Shown: one piece after another, positions 51,063 to 59,283 of the stretch
How the letters are laid out: each line of letters begins with the position of its first letter
Position numbering within the stretch: position 1 is the stretch's first letter
Origin: Frigoriglobus tundricola
GTDB taxonomy: Bacteria; Planctomycetota; Planctomycetia; Gemmatales; Gemmataceae
Assembly: GCF_013128195.2 (NCBI RefSeq)
Contig: NZ_CP053452.2
Coordinates: 7,316,001-7,380,000 of the forward strand
Length of the DNA stretch: 64,000 bases
Reading direction: 5' to 3'
Translations under genes and position numbers: made by a program
Notes under the pieces: model-generated
The model's database searches: none
What the model saw: the letters and a program-made list of their open reading frames with translations, nothing else
What the model was told of the DNA's origin: nothing

Positions 51063-52958
51063 TCACTTTCCGTACAGTTCGGTCACCCGGGCCGCTTCCT
51101 GGCGCTCGGCCAGCCAGTCGCTCACCTGTTTCGTCTCCGCGACGAGTTCGTCCACCTGCCGCCGCTCCTCGCGCACGGCCGCGGCCACCTCGCCCGGAAC
51201 GGAGAGAAAGCAGCGGCCGAGTTCCGCGGCCATCCGGCCGCCGAGCTGGCGGCGGAACTCGCTGCGGATCGCGGGCCACCGCACCGGGAGCAGGAGGACG
51301 ATCAGCAGGTGGAACACGATGATCACGAGGAGCGGGACGAGCGCCACCAGTGACATCCGGAAAAAGTCGGGCACCTCGTTCCGCACGAAGAAGTTCCACA
51401 GCAGGTAGCCCGCGGTGGCGACCAGGGCGATCTCGGGCAGCGTGTTCGCCGCGAGGGCGAGCGCCGCGCGGAGCGGGCGGCGCCAGCCGGTCGGGTGCGT
51501 CGCCTGGCGCTCGACCTCGGCCAGCGCGTCGATCACGGCGCGGGTCATCCGCTCGCGCCAGTCGAGCCGCCCGGCCGCGTGGGCCGGCTCGGTGAGCAGC
51601 GCGAGCGGGTAGCCCCGCGCGTCGGCCTCCACGAGGAGCCGGTTGACGAGCGCCGTCGTCCGCTGATCGAGCACGCGCTCGCCCGCCGTGCGGGCGCACT
51701 CTTGCACGAACGCGCCGAGGTTCCACTCCACGGGCGTTTCCACGCGCCCGCCGAGCAACCGGGTCTTCAGCCCGCCCAGCGGGAGCCGGTCGCGCAGGCC
51801 GCTCCCGGCGTACCGGAGCCGCGTCGTGAGTTTGAGGTACGCGGCCATCAGCCCGCGGAACCGCTGCTGGTCCTCCACACTGAAGTGGTGCTCCACTTCG
51901 GTCTGGTACGGTTCCAGCGTGCCCACGAGCACGTCGGCCTGCACGTCGGCCTCGGTCGCGAGCGTTTTCTCCCACACCGCCCGCACCTTCTCGGCCTCGC
52001 CGGTGAGGTCCGGCGGGCGGACGTGGTCCGCGACCCGCGTGATCTGCGCCAACAGTTGCCCGACGCCGCGGGCCTTCACGGCTTCGATCTCGAGGCGCGT
52101 GAGGCCGAGTTCGAGCCAGGTGCGGAGCAGCCCGAACTGTTCGCCTTCGGGGAGATCGGGCGGCTTCGGGGGCGTGCCGCTTCCGGTGGCGGTTTTCGCG
52201 GCGTCGAGCCACAGTTGCGCCGTCGTGCGGAAGAGCAGGGGGCTCTCGAAGCCCTCGGCCCGGAGGTCGTTGAGAAGGTCCTCGTCCGGCCGCAGGCCGC
52301 TCTCGCCGGTGACGCAGCGGTCCCACTTGTTCAGCACGAACGCGAACGCGCGGCGCTGCCGCTGCTGTTTGAACAGCTCCCAGCCGAGCCGGTCGTGGTA
52401 CTTCTCCTGCGACCCGACGTACAGCACGACGTCCGCGACCGGGAGCAGCGCCAGTAACTTGTCGCGGTTGGCGAGGTCGTTCGAGTCGATGTCGGGCGTG
52501 TCGACGATGACCTTCTGCTCCAGCCCGGCCCGGTCGTGCTGGGCGAGCCGGCAGACGCGCAGGGCCGGGTCGAGCCGGTCGGTCTTGATCGAGTGGTGGA
52601 AGTACACGACCGGGTCGCGCGTGGTGGGGCGGGTGAACGACGCTTGCGCGATCGGGCCGCCGGCGAGCGCGTTCAGGAGCGTGGACTTCCCGACCCCGGT
52701 GCCGCCCATCAGCATGACGACGAGCAGCGGCTTCTCCACGTCGAGCGCGGCGGCCTGGCGCCCGAGGTCGTCGGCCAGGCCCTCGAGTTCCGCGCGCGGG
52801 ATCATCGGGAGCGGGAACTTGCGCCGGGAATCGAGCCAGGCGCGGAGCTGGCGTTCGACGCCGTGCAGGAGCGGCGCGAGCGTCCGCAGGAGCGGCTGTG
52901 GTGCCGGTGCTTCAGGGACCGGGACCGGCGCGGCGGCGAGGTGCGGTGCGTCACTCAT
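51063..52958 (-). CDS. Dynamin-superfamily-like GTPase, second gene of the pair
   Basis: The 631-residue product has a Pro/Ala-rich start and a GTPase domain with P-loop GGTGVGKS (residues 85-92). G2 is FTRPTT, G3 is DTPD (153-156), and G4 is NKWD (210-213). A long helical part follows, then two hydrophobic segments near residues 505-570 (ALALAANTLPEIALVATAGY and SLVALVPLLVIIVFHLLIVL). A C-terminal coiled-coil-like helix ends the protein. This order resembles bacterial dynamin-like proteins, which bind and reshape membranes. It begins four bases inside the preceding gene, so translation is coupled. Confidence 0.8.
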   Translation of the reverse strand: MSDAPHLAAAPVPVPEAPAPQPLLRTLAPLLHGVERQLRAWLDSRRKFPLPMIPRAELEGLADDLGRQAAALDVEKPLLVVMLMGGTGVGKSTLLNALAGGPIAQASFTRPTTRDPVVYFHHSIKTDRLDPALRVCRLAQHDRAGLEQKVIVDTPDIDSNDLANRDKLLALLPVADVVLYVGSQEKYHDRLGWELFKQQRQRRAFAFVLNKWDRCVTGESGLRPDEDLLNDLRAEGFESPLLFRTTAQLWLDAAKTATGSGTPPKPPDLPEGEQFGLLRTWLELGLTRLEIEAVKARGVGQLLAQITRVADHVRPPDLTGEAEKVRAVWEKTLATEADVQADVLVGTLEPYQTEVEHHFSVEDQQRFRGLMAAYLKLTTRLRYAGSGLRDRLPLGGLKTRLLGGRVETPVEWNLGAFVQECARTAGERVLDQRTTALVNRLLVEADARGYPLALLTEPAHAAGRLDWRERMTRAVIDALAEVERQATHPTGWRRPLRAALALAANTLPEIALVATAGYLLWNFFVRNEVPDFFRMSLVALVPLLVIIVFHLLIVLLLPVRWPAIRSEFRRQLGGRMAAELGRCFLSVPGEVAAAVREERRQVDELVAETKQVSDWLAERQEAARVTELYGK

Positions 52959-54823
52959 GCGATCGGCGGCTCCGGCGGCACGGGTGTTTGGGGCGGTGGC
53001 GGTCCGGGCGCGGGTGTCTGCGCTTGCTTCACCTTTGCGGCGACCCGGTCCTCCATCTGGCGGATGGCGTCCGGCACGCGGCGGAGGATCTGGTGCAGTT
53101 TCTCGAACGACGTGCCACCCGTCGAGGGCCATTCCGTGAGCCACTGGGCGAGCGGCGCGCTGAGCGAGGAGGTGACGAGCGCCTCGCGGTGCGACCGGAC
53201 CCGGTGCCGCGCCCCCTCGGCCACGCCCCGCGTCGCGAGTTCGGCGAACTGGTGCGTGGCCGAGACGCCCACCGGGACGAGCAGCAGCAGCCACCCGGGC
53301 GGCCAGGTGAAGTACACCACGCCCCCGATGACGGTGAGGTCCAGAACGAACTTGCCGCCCTGGAGCGTGTAGAGCAGGGCGTGGTTGTTCGCCAGACCCG
53401 CCACGAGCGCCCGCCCGGCGTCCTCCAGGTCTTCGGACTCCTTGAGTTCGAAGGTGCGGAACTCGGTCGCGAACCGGTCACGGGCCTGCGGGCCGAGTTC
53501 CGAATCGAACCGGATCGCGATCTGCTTCCAGAGCGAATGCGTCCCGGCGCGGCGCAGGGACTCGGCGTGGAGCGCGTCCAACCACCCCTTGAGGGAGTCG
53601 TGCAGAACGGCTTGCTCGGACAGGTTCAGCACGTCCGGCCGGACCACGAGGCCGAACACGTAGTCCCGCGTCCACCGGTACGGCGCGCGGAGCGCCCAGA
53701 ACACGCCGCTGACGAGCCGGCCCGCGCCCGGCAGCTCGAGCAGGTCGGTCAGTTGGTCGCGGAAGCGGTCGAAGCGGCGGAACTGTTCGCCGGAGAGGAA
53801 CTGGCGCCGGTACCGGTCCTCGAAGGCCACCCGGCCCGATTGCACCGTGGCCCTCCAGGCGTCGAGTTCGGCGAGGTCGGTTCGCGCGACTTCGAGCAGG
53901 CCGGCGCCGGCCGTACTCAGGTATTTGACGGCGTTGGTGACGGTCCGAACGCGGGCCGCCTCGTCCGTTTCGCACTGCACGAGGATCTGGTTCAGGAGCG
54001 GGACGCGGTACTTCGCCCCGGCCCCGGCCGGGTCCGTTCGCTCCGCCATCGTCATTTGCGGCAGCGCGACCACCGGCACCGCCGGCGTGTCGCCGCTCGG
54101 CAGTTTCGGCAGCCGCCCCAGGATTTCCTGACGGAAGTGCTCGATGAACGCCGGCGCGTCCGCCGGCCGCATCTTGGTGAGTGCGACGACCACCGCTTTG
54201 CCGGCCCGCACCAGCAGGTGGAGGAACTGCGTCGGCACCTCGTCGTTGTACCGCTCGTCCGACGCCACGTAGACGATCACGTCGGCGAGCGCCGCCACTT
54301 CCATCAGGCGCCCCACGTAGCCCTCGGAGGCCCAGGTGGTCATGTCGGGGCAGTCCCAGATGACGAACCCGGCGAGCGGGTGCGCCGGCCCGCCGGTCGC
54401 TTCCAGGCGCTTCACCTGGTACACGTCCTCGTCGGTGTCGGCCGGCGTGTCGGCGGTGAGCCGGTGCATCGGACTGAGGAACCCGATGTAGCTGGGCCAC
54501 GAGAAGGCGGGGCCGGGCGGGAGGAACGCGGTCGGGTGGCGCGTGAACCCGGCCTGCGGGTTCGCCTCGGCGACCTTGGCGCCCGCGAGGAAGTTGACGA
54601 CGGTACTTTTCCCCGCCCCGGCCCCACCAACGACGGCGATGTGCAGCGGCCGCGTCGGCTGGCCCTCAAGGAACGGGCCGATCACGTTTCGCGCGAGGGC
54701 GGACGCGAGCCGCAGTGTGCCGGCGTGCGCGGCGAGGTCCGGCTGCCGGCGGCAGTGGTCTTCGAGCCAGCGCAGGTCGTCCGCGAGTTGCCCGACGGCC
54801 GATCGGTGTTCGGTCGGTTGCAT
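52955..54823 (-). CDS. Dynamin-superfamily-like GTPase, first gene of the pair
   Basis: The 622-residue product has a short helical start and a GTPase domain: P-loop GGAGAGKS (66-73), FTRHPT, WDCPD (156-160) and TKMRP (216-220, in place of a canonical N/TKxD). A long helical region follows. One hydrophobic segment lies near residues 515-550 (FVLDLTVIGGVVYFTWPPGW) and the tail is Pro-rich. The FTR-(H/P)-x-T motif is shared with its partner, so the two are paralogs with distinct sequences. Membrane attachment is likely. The TGA overlaps the next ATG (ATGA). Confidence 0.78.
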   Translation of the reverse strand: MQPTEHRSAVGQLADDLRWLEDHCRRQPDLAAHAGTLRLASALARNVIGPFLEGQPTRPLHIAVVGGAGAGKSTVVNFLAGAKVAEANPQAGFTRHPTAFLPPGPAFSWPSYIGFLSPMHRLTADTPADTDEDVYQVKRLEATGGPAHPLAGFVIWDCPDMTTWASEGYVGRLMEVAALADVIVYVASDERYNDEVPTQFLHLLVRAGKAVVVALTKMRPADAPAFIEHFRQEILGRLPKLPSGDTPAVPVVALPQMTMAERTDPAGAGAKYRVPLLNQILVQCETDEAARVRTVTNAVKYLSTAGAGLLEVARTDLAELDAWRATVQSGRVAFEDRYRRQFLSGEQFRRFDRFRDQLTDLLELPGAGRLVSGVFWALRAPYRWTRDYVFGLVVRPDVLNLSEQAVLHDSLKGWLDALHAESLRRAGTHSLWKQIAIRFDSELGPQARDRFATEFRTFELKESEDLEDAGRALVAGLANNHALLYTLQGGKFVLDLTVIGGVVYFTWPPGWLLLLVPVGVSATHQFAELATRGVAEGARHRVRSHREALVTSSLSAPLAQWLTEWPSTGGTSFEKLHQILRRVPDAIRQMEDRVAAKVKQAQTPAPGPPPPQTPVPPEPPIA

Positions 54824-54900
54824 GGGGCCATTATCGGGGTGCGCGCCAAGAAAGGAAGGCGGTGTGACGGGCCGCCGAGTGGACGAAACGAACGGAACGG

Positions 54901-55041
54901 GCGAGCGGCGCGGCGTGAGCCCGCCGGTGCTTCACAACTCAAAGCGCCGCCGACTTCACTCAAATCACGATGCCACACACCACGAATGGCGAAGGTGTTT
55001 CGAGTCGTGTAGCACCGGCGGGCTCACGCCGCGCCGCTCGC
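54901..55041. repeat. Long inverted repeat upstream of the dynamin-like pair
   Basis: Perfect 31-bp arms (54901-54931 and 55011-55041) flank about 80 bases that also pair partly. The right arm ends 7 bases before the ThiO stop codon; the left arm begins 78 bases before the first GTPase start (minus strand). It probably ends the ThiO transcript and isolates the GTPase operon. Confidence 0.92.
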
Positions 55042-55048
55042 GAGCGTC

Positions 55049-56173
55049 CTAACTCCGAAACGCGCTCTTCACATTTCGATCCGGTTTCCGGTCGAGTGCG
55101 AACGTTTCCAACGGCACACAGGTCGGCGCGCCCGTCAGAAGTTCGGTGACCGCCTGAGCGGTACCGATCGAGAGCTGCACGCCGGCGCGAAAGTGCCCGG
55201 CCGCGACGAAGACGTTGTCCCACCCCGGAACCGCGCCGATGAACGGCAGGCCGTCCGGCGAACCGGGCCGCAGCCCCGCCCACGACGTTTCGAGCGTCGC
55301 GCCGGCCAGGCCCGGTACGGTTCGCCCGGCAAAACTCAGCAGATCGGCGATGCCTTCCGGTGTCGTGCGTTTCTCGAACCCCGCTTCGGGCTCTTCGGTC
55401 GATCCGATGAGTGTCAGGCCGTCGCCGCGTGGAACGAGGTAGCGCTTACCGAGCAGTAGTACACGCGCCGGGCCGTTCCCCCGGAGAACTGCGATTTGAC
55501 CCCGAACGGGATGGAGCCCGGGCCGGTGGCCGAGCGGCCGGAGGAGCGCTTCGCTCCACGCACCGGCCGTCAGCAAAAACCGGTTCGCGGTCACGCGCTC
55601 GCCGGCGGCCGTTCGGAGCGCCCGCGCGCGGGCGCCGTCGAACTCCCAGGCTTCCGCGCTAGCGGAACTGTGAAGGCGGACCCCCGAGCGCTCGCACGCG
55701 GCGAGGAGCGCCCGCAAGTGCCAGGGGTTCCGCACTTGTGCGCAGTCGGGGAGCAGGTGCGCTTCGCCTTCGACCGCGCCGAGCGGTTCGAGCCGCTTCG
55801 CTTCCGACAAGCTGAGCGGTTCGAAGGCGATGCCCTCTGCGGCCCACACCGATGTCACGTCCGCGTCTTCGGGCGCGAGGAAGTCGATTCCGCCGCAACG
55901 GCGGTAGCCGTTGTCGATGCCGGTGAGATCGCGCAGTTCCTGACTGAGGGCGGGGAAGCGTTCGGAACCGATGCCGCGGAGCGCGTCGGCCGGCGTCGCA
56001 GCGCGTGCGGGGTTGCCGGGCGGGAGGATGCCGGCCCCGGCCCACGACGCCTCCGTGCCGAACGCCCCGCGGTCGTAGACCGCGACCGAGACGCCTGTTT
56101 TGGCGAGGAAGTACGCGGAGGTGAGGCCGATGATGCCGCCGCCGATGATCGCCACGTCCGGGTGTTGAGCCAT
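55049..56173 (-). CDS. thiO: Glycine oxidase ThiO-like FAD-dependent enzyme
   Basis: The 374-residue product has an FAD-binding GxGxxG start (DVAIIGGGIIGLTSAYFLAK), SWAGAGILPPGNPA, VRNPWHLRALLAACERSGVR, and a C-terminal region of ThiO type (AGLRPGSPDGLPFIGAVPG, VAAGHFRAGVQLSIGTAQAV). ThiO oxidises glycine to iminoacetate for thiazole formation in thiamine synthesis. A related D-amino-acid oxidase or sarcosine oxidase-like role is not excluded, since no thiamine gene adjoins it. A TAG stop is close to the inverted repeat. Confidence 0.82.
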   Translation of the reverse strand: MAQHPDVAIIGGGIIGLTSAYFLAKTGVSVAVYDRGAFGTEASWAGAGILPPGNPARAATPADALRGIGSERFPALSQELRDLTGIDNGYRRCGGIDFLAPEDADVTSVWAAEGIAFEPLSLSEAKRLEPLGAVEGEAHLLPDCAQVRNPWHLRALLAACERSGVRLHSSASAEAWEFDGARARALRTAAGERVTANRFLLTAGAWSEALLRPLGHRPGLHPVRGQIAVLRGNGPARVLLLGKRYLVPRGDGLTLIGSTEEPEAGFEKRTTPEGIADLLSFAGRTVPGLAGATLETSWAGLRPGSPDGLPFIGAVPGWDNVFVAAGHFRAGVQLSIGTAQAVTELLTGAPTCVPLETFALDRKPDRNVKSAFRS

Positions 56174-56226
56174 AAGGGGATTGTACGCGCCTCGGCATCC
56201 CGCGACCGATCACCTCCGTCACGTGC

Positions 56227-57453
56227 CTACGGAACGAATGCGTCAGGTCCGTTACTGTCGTCGGCGCACAACTCGATGACCACCAGTGTGACGTCGTCGC
56301 TGAGCGCCTGGTCGCCGCGGAACGCGCGCTGGTCGGCGAGCAGGCGCTCCGCGAGCGGCCCGGCCGCGAGCGCGCCGTGGGCGGCGAACGCGGCCTCGAG
56401 CCGATCGGTTCCGTACCCCTCGCCCATTCCGTTTCGCGCTTCCACCAGGCCGTCCGTGTAGAAACACAGCCGGTCGCCCGGTTCGAGCTGCACCCGTTTC
56501 TCGCGGTACTGCTCGTCGGGGACGATACCGAGCATGAACCCTTGAGTGGCGAGCGGCTGAACCGCGCCCGTGCGGGCGACGAGCCGGAGCGGGTACGGGT
56601 GGCCGGCGTTCGAGAACGTGAGGACCCGGGTGTGCCGGTCCAGCACGCCGTAAAAGGCGGTCACGAACCGCTCGTCGGCCAGCCCCTGAAGGCGCGCGTT
56701 CATTTCGGACAGGACCGCCCCGGGCGAGGTGGTGGCCCCGGACACCTCCGTGAACGCGGTGCGCGACATGATCGCCACCATTGCGGCCGCGATGCTGTGC
56801 CCGCTCGCGTCGGCGATCAGGAAGCCCAGGTGATCGGGGTCCGGGCGGGCCACGTCGTAGTAGTCCCCGCCGAGGTGATCGAGCGGCGCGTAGTACACGC
56901 CCCAGCGCAGTTCCGGCCAGTGCGGCGGCTCGTGGGGGAGGAGCAGGCGCGTCTGGAGGCGGCCGGCGGCGCGGAGGTTGTACCGCAGCTCGGAGTCGCG
57001 GGCCATCACCTCGTCCATCGCCCGCTTCAGGTCGCGCGTGCGCGCCTCGACCAGCCCGTTCAGGTACTCGGTCCGGTACCCCATCAGCATCCGGGTCGAG
57101 ACCACCCCGACCACCCGGTTCGCTTCGATCACCGGCAGGTGGCGCACGCGCAGCCGGGTCATCAGCGCCACCGCCTCTTCCCAGCCCACGTCCGGTGCGA
57201 TCGTGTGCGGGTTCGGCGTCATCCACTCCGCGACCGGCAGGTCGCGCCACCCGGCGTCCGCGTCCGCGACCCGTAACAAGAGGTCACGCTCGGTGAAGAT
57301 TCCGCGGAGTTCGAGTGAAGGTCCGACAACGATCACCGCGCCGATCCGCCGCCGGTTCATCTGGCCCATCACGTCGCGCAGCGGACACTCCGGTAGTACC
57401 ACCACAGGTTCGACTTGCATCACTTGGCGGACGGTCAGGAGCGGTCGATGCAT
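56227..57453 (-). CDS. CBS-domain SpoIIE-type protein phosphatase
   Basis: The 408-residue product has two CBS domains (LTVRQVMQVEPVVVLPECPL, RRIGAVIVVG; VAEWMTPNPHTIAPDVGWEE, RVRHLPVIEANRVVG). A short helical linker (LVEARTRDLKRAMDEVMARD) joins them to a PP2C/SpoIIE domain (PLDHLGGDYYDVARPD, LIADASGHSIAAAMVA, TFSNAGHPYPLRL, LCFYTDGLVEARN, LSDDVTLVVIEL). Asp residues in DYYD and DASG would bind Mn2+/Mg2+. The phosphatase probably acts on an anti-anti-sigma factor or a kinase partner. The CBS pair likely senses an adenine nucleotide. No partner lies next to it. Confidence 0.92.
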   Translation of the reverse strand: MHRPLLTVRQVMQVEPVVVLPECPLRDVMGQMNRRRIGAVIVVGPSLELRGIFTERDLLLRVADADAGWRDLPVAEWMTPNPHTIAPDVGWEEAVALMTRLRVRHLPVIEANRVVGVVSTRMLMGYRTEYLNGLVEARTRDLKRAMDEVMARDSELRYNLRAAGRLQTRLLLPHEPPHWPELRWGVYYAPLDHLGGDYYDVARPDPDHLGFLIADASGHSIAAAMVAIMSRTAFTEVSGATTSPGAVLSEMNARLQGLADERFVTAFYGVLDRHTRVLTFSNAGHPYPLRLVARTGAVQPLATQGFMLGIVPDEQYREKRVQLEPGDRLCFYTDGLVEARNGMGEGYGTDRLEAAFAAHGALAAGPLAERLLADQRAFRGDQALSDDVTLVVIELCADDSNGPDAFVP

Positions 57454-57627
57454 GTGTTCGGATCACCTGTGAGGGAGCAGAAATACCCGCTATCCGGATC
57501 GAACGGAATTGAGGGTTGGCGCGAGGCCGTGCCGTTCGACTGAATGCCGGGATCACAATCCCGACCGACGGTCCTTGCTGACGGGACCGATAAGAGACAA
57601 GATACGTGTAACCCGATCCCACGGAAC

Positions 57628-58053
57628 ATGCACATGCCAATCTGGGTGCGGCAGGCGGCGGCGATTCCCGTTCGGGACGACCGCGTCTGCATGGTCACGT
57701 CCAGCAGCGGGCGCCGGTGGGTGGTGCCGAAGGGGCAGATCGATCCCGGCCACACGGCCGGCGAAGCGGCACTCGTGGAGGCGTGGGAAGAGGCGGGGCT
57801 GGTCGGCGCGCTCGAACCGGAACCGCTGGGCACCTACGCCTACGAGAAGCTCGGCCGCACCCTGCACGTCCTCGTGTTCCGAATGACCGTGACGGAGGCC
57901 CGTGACGAGTGGCCCGAGCGTCACATGCGGACGCGGGCGTGGGTGAGCCTCGATGAAGCCCTTGATCGAATTGAGGAACCCGGTTTGCGCGACCTGCTGC
58001 GCCTGGCGTTTCACTTGAAGCACCCGGACCGCCTGACGCTCGCGACGGCGTGA
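57628..58053 (+). CDS. Nudix hydrolase
   Basis: The 141-residue product has the Nudix box GQIDPGHTAGEAALVEAWEE then AGL, with the E-x2-E-E metal-binding set kept. The Arg of the canonical RE pair is Val. ISRGRRWVVPKG-like residues precede it (SSSGRRWVVPKGQ). The family cleaves nucleoside diphosphates linked to other groups; short Nudix proteins like this often act on diphosphoinositol polyphosphates or dinucleotides. Two Met codons at 57628 and 57634 are possible; neither has a strong ribosome site. Confidence 0.85.
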   Translation: MHMPIWVRQAAAIPVRDDRVCMVTSSSGRRWVVPKGQIDPGHTAGEAALVEAWEEAGLVGALEPEPLGTYAYEKLGRTLHVLVFRMTVTEARDEWPERHMRTRAWVSLDEALDRIEEPGLRDLLRLAFHLKHPDRLTLATA

Positions 58054-58072
58054 GCCCGTGCGGTCGGTGGCG

Positions 58073-58210
58073 TTGCACTTTTCGGGTGACCGACTGTCTC
58101 CGACAGTCGGTCGCACCACCCCGGGTTGACCAATTGGGTCGCGGTCGCGGCGATTTTATTCCGCAGCAGTCGCTTTCGGAGACAGCGACCCACCCGAAAA
58201 ATTGTTGCAA
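58073..58210. repeat. Imperfect inverted repeat between convergent genes
   Basis: The segment ttgcacttttcgggtgacc at about 58073-58091 pairs imperfectly with the complement of cacccgaaaaattgttgcaa at 58191-58210. Inside are ctgtctccgac and tcggagacag. It spans the gap between the Nudix gene (plus) and the mutarotase-like gene (minus), as a bidirectional terminator would. Confidence 0.6.
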
Positions 58211-58225
58211 TTTGACGCACTTTCT

Positions 58226-59203
58226 TTACTTCAGCAGCGGGAGAATTACGCGGTCCACATCGGCTTCCGTTGCGACCGGCGGCACGTTCCCGTATAGCTC
58301 CCACGCCTCGGTCAGTTCGGCGGATTCGCCCGGTTGCAGCGTGACCAGTTCGCCCACCGTTTCCATTTCCAGCATGTCCTCGTTCGAGAACGTCTGGTAG
58401 CGCGTGCCGAGGTCCGGGTAAACGGCGCCTTCCCGGTAGTCGAAGCGCTTCACGAACAGCACACCGGAGTTCAGGTACCCGACCCACCCCTCGCGGTGCG
58501 CGAGGCCGATTTTGGTCGGTCCCTTGTTCACGTCCTGCCGGAGGAGGGCGTACTTCGCGCCGAACGTCCAACGGGTGTCGGCGAAGTCGAAATACGGCCA
58601 CAGGACGAGTTCCTGGTTCGGTCCGTAGTCGGCGGGCGACTGGGCGTTCTTCGGGTGGCCCGGGTGGTTCTTCTTGGGTGGCAGGGGGATGATCTCGACG
58701 CCGCCCGGTGCCATGACAGTCGGCCCCCACGGGGCGAGTTCGGTCGGAACGGTTCCCACGTTCGTGACCCGGAGCGTGACGTCCACGCGGGTGCCGCGTT
58801 CGGCCAACCGAAGTTCCATCACCTTCTGGATGCCGTATTCGGTTTCCGGCGGTGGGGTGAACCGTGCACCGTGGTTTTCTATTGGAGCGGCCGTGAAGCC
58901 CGGCTTTGCGGGCGACAGATCGCGAGGCCCGAGGGGCTCCCATTTTACTGGGCGGTTGTCCGGGAAGTAGGTCCGCGTGAGGTCTTCGGGCGCGAGCCAG
59001 AAGCGGTGCCCGCCGCGGATCTGCCATTCCGCTTCACCGGTGCCGCCCATCATGGCGTCGTAGTTCTTGAGAACGTTCACCCCGTTCGGGAGCCGGTAAC
59101 TGATGACCCGCGGGCCGACGTCGAGTGTGACCACGAGTTCGACCTCGCCGTTGCTCAGACGCAAATTGTTCTTCCACCCGCGGTACTCGATCACGTCCAC
59201 CAT
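58226..59203 (-). CDS. Galactose mutarotase-like (DUF4380-like) protein
   Basis: The 325-residue product is a beta-sandwich of the aldose-epimerase superfold type. It has LSNGEVELVVTLDVGPRVIS at the N-terminus, GGHRFWLAPEDLTRTYFPDN, WGPTVMAPGGVEIIPLP in the middle, and GESAELTEAWELYGNVP at the end. It has no signal peptide. The function of the family is not known in planctomycetes; sugar binding or epimerisation is inferred from the fold only. A perfect 40-bp palindrome lies upstream of its start. Confidence 0.7.
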   Translation of the reverse strand: MVDVIEYRGWKNNLRLSNGEVELVVTLDVGPRVISYRLPNGVNVLKNYDAMMGGTGEAEWQIRGGHRFWLAPEDLTRTYFPDNRPVKWEPLGPRDLSPAKPGFTAAPIENHGARFTPPPETEYGIQKVMELRLAERGTRVDVTLRVTNVGTVPTELAPWGPTVMAPGGVEIIPLPPKKNHPGHPKNAQSPADYGPNQELVLWPYFDFADTRWTFGAKYALLRQDVNKGPTKIGLAHREGWVGYLNSGVLFVKRFDYREGAVYPDLGTRYQTFSNEDMLEMETVGELVTLQPGESAELTEAWELYGNVPPVATEADVDRVILPLLK

Positions 59204-59230
59204 ATCGCCTCGACTTGGAGAAGGAAAAAA

Positions 59231-59270
59231 CGAAGAGAGGTCGGCATGATATCATGCCGACCTCTCTTCG
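59231..59270. terminator. Perfect 40-bp palindrome
   Basis: Two 20-base halves (cgaagagaggtcggcatgat and its exact complement) meet without a loop. It lies 13 bases after the copy-2 surface-protein stop (59284, minus strand) and 27 bases before the mutarotase-like start. Terminator or protein-binding site (palindromic operator) are both possible. Confidence 0.85.
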
Positions 59271-59283
59271 GGTACCGGATCAC

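Noticed and set aside
52898..55012. 704-residue plus-strand open frame opposite the first dynamin-like gene
   Set aside because: No motif, while the minus strand has P-loop, G3 and G4 motifs in order.
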